8,457 nucleotides of DNA, from assembly GCA_902158735.1 (NCBI GenBank), contig CABGHG010000068.1, positions 1 to 8,457 on the forward strand, given 5' to 3'. The translations under genes and the position numbers were made by a program. This document shows positions 1 through 5,916 of the stretch, piece after piece (positions within the stretch are counted from its first letter, which is position 1; each line of letters opens with the position of its first letter). The stretch is from Candidatus Methanolliviera sp. GoM_oil. Its GTDB lineage: Archaea; Halobacteriota; Methanoliparia; Methanoliparales; Methanoliparaceae. The notes under the pieces are model-generated. The model saw nothing but the letters and a program-made list of their open reading frames with translations, did not search any database and was not told the DNA's origin.

Positions 1-1255
1 CATCGTATTTTCTACGCTCTATACCGAGTATCTCCTCTATGACGTCCATCTTATTCAGGTATTCTGGCATCTTCCCGACCTGCTCATAGACGATCTCCGC
101 CAGAGGAATTTTTAGCCCCAACTCGTCCATCAGCCTGCATGCCCTTCTAATGACAAGCCTTGCGAGGTAACCAGATTTTACGTTTGATGGGACGATTCCA
201 TCCCCCAGCATATATCCTATACATCTAGAATAGTCTGCTATGGCATATACCTTCTCTATGGGTTCTATAATTCCTTTTAACCTATCTAAATCTATTCCAA
301 GTTCTTTTGAGACCTCTCTCCTCAGATATTCTAAACTTCTTTTGCCATCTATATCCATCATTCCGGATAACTTTGCGTTCTTTGCGAGTATCTCGGAATA
401 TTCCGGATCTTCGATCGAATGTTCTATATCCGTCTCTCCGATTATCTTTTCTATCACATCCGGAAATATTGCATCATATATCGTAGGAGAGCCCTGGGAT
501 GCCCAGACGAACCTTTCCAATCCGTATCCGGTATCGACGATATAATTATCCATCTTTCTATACTTTTCACCCTTTATGATTATCTCTCCGCTATCATCTC
601 TCTTTAAATCCATGAAGACCAATGTTGCTAACTCCAGCCCTCCAAGAAGAACTTCCAGGCAAGGACCGGCGTTTCCACCGCCTGACCACGGCTCCTCTTT
701 GTACGTAACATCATTCAAATTTGCACCGAGTTTCTCAAGAAATTTATCACAATAGGCCACCGTTTCGTCCTTCCAATAGATTTTCTCGTTCGGATAGTTG
801 AACGCGTGATGTGCCATCATCTCAAAGGTGGTGAGGTGTCTGCCTGTCTTTCCGACGGAATCTAGATCTTCAAGTCTTATACACGGTTGAGATATTACGA
901 GCGGATTTGAGGGGGGTCTGACCTGTCCAGAGGTCACGAATGGTTGAAAATCGGCTATCGAGGCGATCGTGAGATAGATATCGTCTCTCCATCTTGCGAC
1001 CACGGGATATCTCTCTATCCTTTTGTGCCCATTCTGCTCAAAAAATGTTAAAAATTCTTCTCTCATTCCGTCGAGCGTATATCTCGCTCTAAAGGAGGGA
1101 TCTCCAATGAATGAATAGGGATCGCATGGGGCATCCCCGCATCTATTCCTCTCGATGTCTCTCGTCCAAAAATACTTGCCGCATCTTTGGCATCTCCTCC
1201 TCATAAAACCGTTCTCTTCAAAGTATTTTATGTTATATTCTTCTCCGGAAAGCAT
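1..1255 (-). CDS. alaS: Alanyl-tRNA synthetase, archaeal type (N-terminal 418 residues; C-terminus beyond window)
   Basis: This cytoplasmic enzyme charges tRNA-Ala with alanine using ATP. The reverse strand reads as one open frame of 418 codons from the ATG at 1255 and runs off the window, so the C-terminal part of the protein, including the editing region, is not seen. The start is supported by GGTG (1261-1264) five bases upstream. The N-terminus carries the archaeal zinc ribbon: RCQRCGKYFWTRD followed by RCGDAPC. Class II catalytic-domain signatures follow, including YPVVARWRDDIYLTIAS, RTGRH- and FEMMAHHAFNYP-like motifs, EEPWSGGGNAGPCLE and NYIVDTGYGLERFVWAS. Further on, the alpha-helical tRNA-recognition region with SGYLARLVIRRACRL is present. 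The archaeal family is usually about 900 residues long. It is divergent from the tRNA-Gln gene and has its own presumed promoter near 1309-1323. Confidence 0.96.
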   Translation of the reverse strand, partial: MLSGEEYNIKYFEENGFMRRRCQRCGKYFWTRDIERNRCGDAPCDPYSFIGDPSFRARYTLDGMREEFLTFFEQNGHKRIERYPVVARWRDDIYLTIASIADFQPFVTSGQVRPPSNPLVISQPCIRLEDLDSVGKTGRHLTTFEMMAHHAFNYPNEKIYWKDETVAYCDKFLEKLGANLNDVTYKEEPWSGGGNAGPCLEVLLGGLELATLVFMDLKRDDSGEIIIKGEKYRKMDNYIVDTGYGLERFVWASQGSPTIYDAIFPDVIEKIIGETDIEHSIEDPEYSEILAKNAKLSGMMDIDGKRSLEYLRREVSKELGIDLDRLKGIIEPIEKVYAIADYSRCIGYMLGDGIVPSNVKSGYLARLVIRRACRLMDELGLKIPLAEIVYEQVGKMPEYLNKMDVIEEILGIERRKYD

Positions 1256-1308
1256 CTTTTCACCGATTGTAAGATCAAATTATTCTACAGTACCCTTATT
1301 ATACCAAT

Positions 1309-1323
1309 ACATAATATTTATGT
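1309..1323. promoter_or_regulatory. Symmetric TATA-like element between alaS and tRNA-Gln
   Basis: ACATAA and TTATGT form a perfect inverted repeat around TAT in the 123-bp gap between two divergent genes. Read on the minus strand it contains TAAATAT, about 60 bp before the alaS ATG. Read on the plus strand it contains ATATTTATG, about 57 bp before the tRNA. It could serve as a shared, bidirectional TATA box. No strong BRE is visible on either side, so the call is tentative. The rest of the gap (1256-1378) shows no other feature I recognise. Confidence 0.35.
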
Positions 1324-1378
1324 GTCAGTACATCTTCTGATGATTATCTGGGGAATCTCAAAGAGGCTCGAAAATTTT

Positions 1379-1451
1379 AGCCCGGTAGTGTAGCGGTCAA
1401 TCATGTCGGGCTTTGGACCCGGCAACGGCGGTTCGAATCCGCCCTGGGCTA
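1379..1451 (+). tRNA. tRNA-Gln (anticodon UUG)
   Basis: The 73-base sequence folds as a full cloverleaf. The 7-bp acceptor stem pairs AGCCCGG with CTGGGCT (one G-T pair), followed by discriminator A at 1451. The D stem is GTG/CAT. The anticodon stem pairs TCGGG with CCCGG around the loop CTTTGGA, which gives anticodon TTG for CAA codons. The variable loop has four bases. The T stem pairs GGCGG with CCGCC around TTCGAAT. There is no intron and no encoded CCA. The overall sequence closely resembles archaeal tRNA-Gln. It sits 15 bp upstream of the TATA box of the aromatic operon. Confidence 0.95.
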
Positions 1452-1460
1452 TAAAATATC

Positions 1461-1474
1461 AGAAACTTTTATAT
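1461..1474 (+). promoter_or_regulatory. BRE/TATA promoter of the ADH synthase-DHQ synthase operon
   Basis: AGAAAC followed directly by TTTTATAT is close to the archaeal BRE plus TATA consensus. Transcription would be expected about 25 bases after the TATA centre, near 1495-1500. That falls after the first possible ATG (1492) and argues for a downstream start codon. Confidence 0.7.
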
Positions 1475-1493
1475 GGTAGCACTATGCTACCAT
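1473..1493. promoter_or_regulatory. Perfect 9-bp inverted repeat, putative operator
   Basis: ATGGTAGCA (1473-1481) and TGCTACCAT (1485-1493) are exact reverse complements separated by CTA. The element overlaps the last two bases of the TATA box and ends just before the predicted transcription start. A dimeric repressor bound here would block TFB/RNA polymerase. The regulator is not identified. An aromatic amino-acid repressor is a natural guess from the genes downstream. Confidence 0.6.
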
Positions 1494-1518
1494 GTCACAT
1501 AATAGCACGGTGATGAAG

Positions 1519-2313
1519 ATGTTTAAAGTTGGTAAAACGATAAGAATTGAGAGAATAAGAGATAGAAAGACGGGCAGAACGATAATCGTGCCTTTAGACC
1601 ATGGAATTTCCATCGGGCCAGTCAAAGGTTTAGAAAATCTCTCTGAGACGATAGACAAGGTCGCCGAGGGCGGGGCAAATGCTGTCTTGATGCATAAAGG
1701 AATGGTCAGAGCAGGTCATAGGGGACATGGAAGGGATGTTGGGTTAATCGTCCATATGAGTGCTTCGACTTCGTTGGGTACCGATCCAAACGATAAAGTG
1801 CTCGTCTGCGATGTTGAAGAGGCAATGAAGTTAGGCGCTGATGTGGTGAGCGTTCATATAAATATAGGTTCCAAAACAGAGGCGGATCAACTTAAAAAAC
1901 TTGGGAACGTAAGTAAAAGTTGTGAAGAGTGGGGCATGCCCCTCCTGGCGATGATGTACCCGAGGGGGGATAAGATTAAAGACCAGTTCGATCCGAAGAT
2001 CGTAGCCCACGTCGCACGAGTTGGAGCGGAATTAGGTGCGGACATTGTGAAGACAAATTACACTGGAGACCCAGACTCATTCTCTAAGGTGGTTGAGGGA
2101 TGCCCTGTTCCTGTGGTAATTGCGGGAGGACCAAAGATAGATTCTGATGAAAAGCTCCTCGAGATGGTTGAAGGGGCTTTGGGTGCCGGAGCGATGGGAG
2201 TTTCTATAGGAAGAAACATATTTCAACACGAGAATCCCACCGCGATGACGATGGCGATACGAGATATCGTTCACAGAAATTTGAGTGTAAAAGAGGCGTT
2301 GGAGAGATTATGA
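1519..2313 (+). CDS. aroA': 2-amino-3,7-dideoxy-D-threo-hept-6-ulosonate (ADH) synthase
   Basis: This enzyme condenses L-aspartate semialdehyde with 6-deoxy-5-ketofructose 1-phosphate, the first step of the archaeal shikimate route that avoids erythrose 4-phosphate. The 264-residue protein has the class I (Schiff-base) aldolase TIM-barrel motifs: VPLDHG at 24-29 (Asp27), MMYPRG at 145-150 (Tyr147), VKTNYTG at 177-183 with the Schiff-base lysine Lys178, AGGPK at 202-206 and GRNIFQ at 231-236. It aligns closely with Methanocaldococcus MJ0400. The frame is open from ATG 1492, but the promoter places transcription start after that codon. GGTGAT (1509-1514) lies four bases before ATG 1519, so I chose 1519; ATG 1513 is also possible. 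Its stop overlaps the start of the next gene (ATGA). A generic class I fructose-bisphosphate aldolase is the main alternative, made unlikely by the neighbour. Confidence 0.93.
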   Translation: MFKVGKTIRIERIRDRKTGRTIIVPLDHGISIGPVKGLENLSETIDKVAEGGANAVLMHKGMVRAGHRGHGRDVGLIVHMSASTSLGTDPNDKVLVCDVEEAMKLGADVVSVHINIGSKTEADQLKKLGNVSKSCEEWGMPLLAMMYPRGDKIKDQFDPKIVAHVARVGAELGADIVKTNYTGDPDSFSKVVEGCPVPVVIAGGPKIDSDEKLLEMVEGALGAGAMGVSIGRNIFQHENPTAMTMAIRDIVHRNLSVKEALERL

Positions 2314-3434
2314 AAGAGATTTGGCTTGAGATAGATAGTATTCTTGACGAGGGGGCAAAGAAAGAGCTGATCATCGATGGATTGGAGCTTGGCGTGGATG
2401 TCATTGCAATAGAAAAAGAGGATTTGGCTCTATCTTCCAAGCTCGGAGATATTAAGCGGGCAACATATAACGATACTTCAGGAGATATAACCATAATAGG
2501 AAGAGGAGGAGAGGGAGATGGAACGATACCTCTCCCGAAAGGACTAAACGAATCCGTCGATCTAAAATCGGTTAGAGAGGCAAAAGAGAGAGGAAAGGAA
2601 GTCTCATATTATGTTCTCTTGAAGAGTAAAGAGCATGAGAAATTTTCCATAGAGATCGGAAAATTCTGTGATTATCTGATCGTGATCGGTGAAGACTGGA
2701 AGATAGTCCCCGCAGAGAATATCATCGCCGGATTGCAGGGATCCAATACAAAGATAATAATGGGTGTAGATAGTGTAGATGATGCAAAAGTGGCATTTGA
2801 GACGATGGAGAGGGGGGTTGACGGTGTTCTGTTACATATAACTGGCAGGGATGAGATAAAAGATATCATCGATATGAGGGCGTCTTCTGGCACGTTGGAA
2901 TTAAGACCTGTTAAGGTATCTCTGGTGGAGAACGTCAGTTTGGGAGACAGGGTCTGTATCGATACATGCACGATGATGCGAGAGGGTGAAGGAATGCTCG
3001 TGGGCTCTTTCTCAAGCGGGTTCTTTCTAGTTCAAGCCGAATCCAAGGAGTCGGAGTATGCAGCTTCAAGACCATTCAGGGTGAACGCTGGCGCAGTTTA
3101 TTCGTACATATTAGGCGAAGAGAAGACGAACTATCTCTCGGAGCTTTGTGGGGGGAGTGATGTTATGATCGTGAACAGCAAAGGGGAGATGAGAAGATCG
3201 GCGGTTGGAAGGGCAAAGATAGAGAAGAGACCCCTGATCTTGATTGAGGCGAAGATAAACAAAGAGAAGATTCAGGTGATCTTGCAGAACGCAGAAACGG
3301 TTAACCTCGTGGGAGCCGATGGAAAGCCAATATCTATGGCAGAAATTAAAGAGGGGGATGAAGTTCTTGCTTATCTTGGTAAGGGGGGAAGACACTTCGG
3401 CGTAAGTATCGATGAGACTATTATAGAGCGGTGA
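2310..3434 (+). CDS. aroB': 3-dehydroquinate synthase type II (archaeal)
   Basis: It catalyses NAD-dependent oxidative deamination and cyclisation of the ADH synthase product to 3-dehydroquinate. The family is unrelated in sequence to bacterial AroB. The 374-residue length fits the family (MJ1249 type). The diagnostic C-terminal block is intact: GDRVCIDTCTMMREGEGMLVGS at about 212-233 (given here in one run of motif; key residues Cys216, Cys220, Gly226-Glu227-Gly228), SRPFRVNAG at 253-261, YLSEL at 275-279, VGRAKIEKRPLILIEA around 299-314, ILQNAET at 324-330 and HFGVSIDETI at 362-371. The start overlaps the upstream stop as ATGA, which indicates translational coupling with ADH synthase. No strong terminator is evident after the stop at 3434. 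Confidence 0.95.
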   Translation: MKEIWLEIDSILDEGAKKELIIDGLELGVDVIAIEKEDLALSSKLGDIKRATYNDTSGDITIIGRGGEGDGTIPLPKGLNESVDLKSVREAKERGKEVSYYVLLKSKEHEKFSIEIGKFCDYLIVIGEDWKIVPAENIIAGLQGSNTKIIMGVDSVDDAKVAFETMERGVDGVLLHITGRDEIKDIIDMRASSGTLELRPVKVSLVENVSLGDRVCIDTCTMMREGEGMLVGSFSSGFFLVQAESKESEYAASRPFRVNAGAVYSYILGEEKTNYLSELCGGSDVMIVNSKGEMRRSAVGRAKIEKRPLILIEAKINKEKIQVILQNAETVNLVGADGKPISMAEIKEGDEVLAYLGKGGRHFGVSIDETIIER

Positions 3435-3474
3435 AGTGTTCTCTTTCAACTTGGTCGTTGCCATGAGTTTTGTG

Positions 3475-3513
3475 TTGCATACGGATAAAAATATAGAGAG
3501 GGAGTGTATGCAA
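3475..3513. repeat. 8-bp inverted repeat flanking a TATA-like box before the cupin gene
   Basis: TTGCATAC (3475-3482) and GTATGCAA (3506-3513) are exact reverse complements with centres 31 bp apart, about three helical turns. The AT-rich spacer contains GGATAAAAATATA (3483-3495), a possible TATA box for the cupin gene. The arrangement resembles two half-sites flanking a promoter. No known regulator consensus is recognised. Confidence 0.45.
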
Positions 3514-3539
3514 AGTTCGGATATGATGCCAAAATGGAA

Positions 3540-3567
3540 GGATATACGACATTGATGTCGGATATAC
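3540..3567. repeat. GGATATAC direct repeats enclosing an inverted repeat
   Basis: GGATATAC occurs at 3540-3547 and 3560-3567, 20 bp apart. Between them lies CGACAT-TG-ATGTCG (3547-3560), a perfect 6-bp inverted repeat. If the promoter near 3490 is real, this lies in the roughly 100-base leader of the cupin mRNA and could be a small hairpin or a protein-binding site. Confidence 0.4.
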
Positions 3568-3612
3568 CTAAATTATTGGAAATCCCCTAAAAACTAAATG
3601 GAGGTAAAAACA

Positions 3613-3960
3613 ATGGTACATAATAAGAGACAAACGGACATGGAAAAGCTTGTGGCGCAAGCGATAAGACTAACTGATTTGGCGGATTACCAGAAAGGTT
3701 CTGTGGTGAGTCGAACGATAATTGATAAAAAGATGGGCACAGTAACCTTTTTCGCCTTTGACGATGGACAAGGTTTAAGTGAGCATACGGTGCCATTTGA
3801 CGCCTTGGTTTATCTTCTCGAAGGTGAAGCAGAAATTGTTATCTCCGGTAAGCCTGTTCGCTTAAAGGAAGGTGAGATGATTATAATGCCCGCCAATCAA
3901 CCACATTCTTTGAGAGCAGTAAAGAATTTCAAGATGATTTTGACAATGATACGGTCTTGA
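3613..3960 (+). CDS. Small single-domain cupin protein
   Basis: This is a 115-residue cytoplasmic protein of the cupin_2 family with no recognised substrate. Members form a single beta-barrel, usually with a bound metal. The first cupin motif is around QGLSEHTVPFDALVYLLEGEAEI, with one clear histidine (SEHT) and the following turn DALVYLLEG. The second is GEMIIMPANQPHSLRAV, containing the conserved Pro and His. The classical second histidine of motif 1 is not evident, as in many relatives. An earlier in-frame ATG exists at 3598, but GGAGGT (3600-3605) sits seven bases before ATG 3613 and decides the start. The gene is flanked by repeat-rich DNA and followed 24 bp later by an attC-like inverted repeat, so it may be a mobile cassette. 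It separates two blocks of aromatic biosynthesis genes, and no role in that pathway can be shown. Confidence 0.85.
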   Translation: MVHNKRQTDMEKLVAQAIRLTDLADYQKGSVVSRTIIDKKMGTVTFFAFDDGQGLSEHTVPFDALVYLLEGEAEIVISGKPVRLKEGEMIIMPANQPHSLRAVKNFKMILTMIRS

Positions 3961-3984
3961 TATGAAACATATGATAGCAACTTT

Positions 3985-4074
3985 GTCTAACAGAAGCGTA
4001 TCTGGCTCCGCTTACGCATTCATCCAAATTCAGCCGTTATAGGCTGGACTTCAGATATGCTCGGAACGTTAGAC
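3985..4074. repeat. 90-bp nested inverted repeat resembling an integron attC site
   Basis: The outer arms GTCTAAC (3985-3991) and GTTAGAC (4068-4074) match the attC R-box consensus RYYYAAC...GTTRRRY. Inner arms AGCGTATCTG (3995-4004) and CAGATATGCT (4052-4061) pair over ten positions, nine Watson-Crick and one G-T. The spacers are 3 and 6 bases. The 47-base centre can form its own hairpin, CAGCC/GGCTG (4031-4046). Outer box, unpaired spacer, inner box and variable terminal loop is the attC layout. The position 24 bp after a small ORF is where an attC sits in a gene cassette. No integrase is in the window. A decayed insertion element or a long terminator hairpin is the alternative. Confidence 0.5.
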
Positions 4075-4268
4075 GAAATGCTCACTCCGGGCCAGGAATC
4101 GGTCTTTATCACATTTGGGAAGAGTTGGGCGTGGTGCACTGCTATAAGCAGACTGATTATCCATAAATATGTATATACACGAAGAATGTGAACAAGGAAT
4201 ACTGGAAATGGAGGACGAGAAGTTGGTACCATTGCCCATAGAGGAGTGTACTGAGATAAAGACAGTAT
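4075..4268. other. Intergenic stretch with possible gene remnant
   Basis: No convincing gene lies between the attC-like repeat and the gapN promoter. One plus frame is open to a TGA after the codons around 4192-4197 and can begin at ATG 4057, giving a 44-residue frame that contains LTPGQESVFITFGKSW. A second, +1-shifted frame starts at ATG 4169. Neither has a Shine-Dalgarno site. A frameshifted relic of one gene would explain two adjoining partial frames, but I recognise no family. Confidence 0.3.
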
Positions 4269-4294
4269 TCACTGATTACAGTGATAAACTTTAA
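4169..4294 (+). CDS. Doubtful 41-residue acidic small ORF or C-terminal gene remnant
   Basis: The frame encodes 41 residues beginning MYIHEECEQGILEMEDEK and ending in DYSDKL. It is rich in Glu and Asp (about a third of residues), with two cysteines. There is no ribosome-binding site before the ATG, and the TAA stop lies inside the gapN TATA box. It could be a very small protein, or the C-terminal end of a decayed gene whose upstream part reads in another frame. The product is not recognised. Confidence 0.2.
   Translation: MYIHEECEQGILEMEDEKLVPLPIEECTEIKTVFTDYSDKL
4269..4284. promoter_or_regulatory. 6-bp inverted repeat just upstream of the gapN TATA box
   Basis: TCACTG (4269-4274) and CAGTGA (4279-4284) are exact reverse complements around ATTA. 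The element ends five bases before the TTTAAAA box, a position suited to an activator or repressor. It differs in sequence from the repeat on the ADH synthase promoter. Confidence 0.4.
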
Positions 4295-4296
4295 AA
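4286..4296 (+). promoter_or_regulatory. TATA box of the gapN-aroD unit
   Basis: AAAC followed by TTTAAAA (4290-4296) resembles an archaeal BRE/TATA. Expected transcription start is near 4319, which leaves a leader of about ten bases before ATG 4329. Confidence 0.5.
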
Positions 4297-4328
4297 GGTT
4301 CAAATAGAGAATAATAGCGGTGGAAAAA

Positions 4329-5867
4329 ATGAATGAGTTAAGAGAGATTCTGGATAAAGAAACGTTCGGGCATATATTCGAGTACGAAGAAGGTGTTCCC
4401 GTACTTAAAAATTATATAAACGGGAAATGGGAATACTCTGAAGGGGAGACCGTAGAGGTTTACTCTCCACTGGAGGATAAACTGCTGGCTTACGTTCAAA
4501 ATTCAACGAAGTCAGATGCAGAGCGTGCTGTAAATGCTGCGTTCGAGAACAAAGGGAGGGATAAGGGATTCCGTGCATGGCCGGGGATTGAGCGAGTAGA
4601 GGTATTCAAAAGAGTGGCTGCCCTGCTCAAAGAGCACAAAAAAGCACTCGTTAAAACTCTGGTACTCGAGGCAGGCAAGCCTTATGATAATGCAGAGGGA
4701 GAGATAAATGCAACTATCCGCAGGCTTAATATGGCTTTAGAAGAGGCGAGGAAGATATTCGGGGAGTATATACCTGGAGACTGGAGTGAGGATACAACGG
4801 GTAAAGTTTCGATAGTCCTTAGAGAACCTGTTGGTGTAGTTTTGGCGATATCCCCCTTTAACTATCCCGTATATACGAGTATAGCAAAGATAGTGCCAGC
4901 ACTGCTTGCCGGGAATACGGTCGTGGCTAAACCTCCGAGTACCGATCCCCTCGCATTTTTGATGGCTGTCAGACTATTCGACGAAGCTGGTACTCCGCCA
5001 GGTTGTTTAAATGCTCTGACTGCACACGGAAAAGTAATGGATTATCTCACCTCACACGAACACGTTGATATGATCACATTTACAGGGAGCACAAAGGTTG
5101 GGCAGCATATAGCAAAGAATGCAGCTATGAAGCGTCTTCACTTAGAACTAGGCGGAAAGGGATGTGCGATAGTACTTGAAGATGCCGACCTCGATCTTGC
5201 CGCCTCAAAGATAATTTCGGGTACATTCAAGTATTCCGGGCAGAGATGCGATTCGATAAGTCGAATACTCGTTGTCGATAGAATTGCAGACGTTTTTCTG
5301 GAGAATTTCATAGCAGAGTTTGATAAGCTCAAGTTTGGGGATGTGAGGGAAGGGAACGATCTCGGTCCTTTGATTTCTGAGGATGCTGCAGCACGGGTGG
5401 CCCGGTTGGTGAAAGATGCGGTGAATAAGGGTGCAAAGATGCTGAGAGGCACAGGCGCCTGCCATAACTGTTATTTTACACCCACGGTGCTCGATCGCGT
5501 ACCTCTAGAGGCCGATATAGCATGGGAGGAGACATTTGGACCCGTAGCAACCATTATTCGCGTAAAAGATTTCAACGAAGCCGTGGAGGTTGCGAATCGA
5601 TCGAGATATGGGCTGGATTCCTGCATATTTACAAAGGATATGTATAATGGATGGAGCGCTGCAAAGTTACTGGAAACTGGCGAAGTAACCTTAAATGATG
5701 CGCCTGCACATGGTGTTGGCTACTTTCCATTCGGAGGGAATAAAGCTTCCGGTATGGGTAGAGAAGGTGTAGGATACAGCATAGATGAAATGACGAGGTT
5801 AAAGACAGTGGTGTTCAACCTGGAGCCCGCGGGTCTCGGAAAGACGAGTAAGCGCTATCAGATGTAG
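4329..5867 (+). CDS. gapN: GapN-like non-phosphorylating glyceraldehyde-3-phosphate dehydrogenase (aldehyde dehydrogenase family)
   Basis: This probable cytoplasmic enzyme oxidises glyceraldehyde 3-phosphate directly to 3-phosphoglycerate with NAD(P). The 512-residue protein is full length and resembles Thermoproteus/Sulfolobus GapN, including GEYIPGDW at 145-152, REPVGVVLAISPFNYP around 165-180 with oxyanion Asn178, FTGSTKVG at 251-258 (cofactor binding), LELGG at 272-276 with general base Glu273, GQRCD at 304-308 with catalytic Cys307, and EETFGP at 400-405. A GTG at 4320 is in frame, but GGTGG (4319-4323) is five bases before ATG 4329, so the latter is chosen. The stop is TAG, followed two codons later by TAA. 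Lactaldehyde dehydrogenase (CofA of F420 biosynthesis) is a related alternative that sequence motifs alone do not exclude. The gene precedes aroD by 49 bp. Confidence 0.83.
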   Translation: MNELREILDKETFGHIFEYEEGVPVLKNYINGKWEYSEGETVEVYSPLEDKLLAYVQNSTKSDAERAVNAAFENKGRDKGFRAWPGIERVEVFKRVAALLKEHKKALVKTLVLEAGKPYDNAEGEINATIRRLNMALEEARKIFGEYIPGDWSEDTTGKVSIVLREPVGVVLAISPFNYPVYTSIAKIVPALLAGNTVVAKPPSTDPLAFLMAVRLFDEAGTPPGCLNALTAHGKVMDYLTSHEHVDMITFTGSTKVGQHIAKNAAMKRLHLELGGKGCAIVLEDADLDLAASKIISGTFKYSGQRCDSISRILVVDRIADVFLENFIAEFDKLKFGDVREGNDLGPLISEDAAARVARLVKDAVNKGAKMLRGTGACHNCYFTPTVLDRVPLEADIAWEETFGPVATIIRVKDFNEAVEVANRSRYGLDSCIFTKDMYNGWSAAKLLETGEVTLNDAPAHGVGYFPFGGNKASGMGREGVGYSIDEMTRLKTVVFNLEPAGLGKTSKRYQM

Positions 5868-5877
5868 CCTTAACATT

Positions 5878-5910
5878 AAGGAGGTTTTGACTATGAGGAT
5901 AAAACCATAG
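5878..5910 (+). promoter_or_regulatory. Strong Shine-Dalgarno and five-codon mini-ORF ahead of aroD
   Basis: AAGGAGGT (5878-5885) lies seven bases before ATG 5893, which opens the five-codon frame MRIKP ending in TAG (5908-5910). The aroD ATG at 5917 is six bases after that stop, in the same frame, and has no good site of its own. Ribosomes loaded on the mini-ORF could reinitiate at aroD. Alternatively, TAG may be read as an amino acid, extending AroD by eight residues. Confidence 0.55.
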
Positions 5911-5916
5911 GCTTAT

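Noticed and set aside
240..607. Plus-strand open frames opposite alaS
   Set aside because: They are antisense to a clearly conserved alanyl-tRNA synthetase and encode low-complexity, Ser/Ile-rich sequence.
3985..4074. Simple transcription terminator hairpin after the cupin gene
   Set aside because: The inverted repeat is 90 bp long with nested boxes and a long loop, and no T-run follows it. This does not fit a usual terminator.
4124..4130. GTTGGGC as a second attC R-box
   Set aside because: It matches GTTRRRY, but no complementary RYYYAAC partner lies at a suitable distance.
4020..4272. Minus-strand open frames in the gap before gapN
   Set aside because: There are no ribosome-binding sites and no recognisable domains. 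They overlap the inverted repeats and the gapN promoter region.
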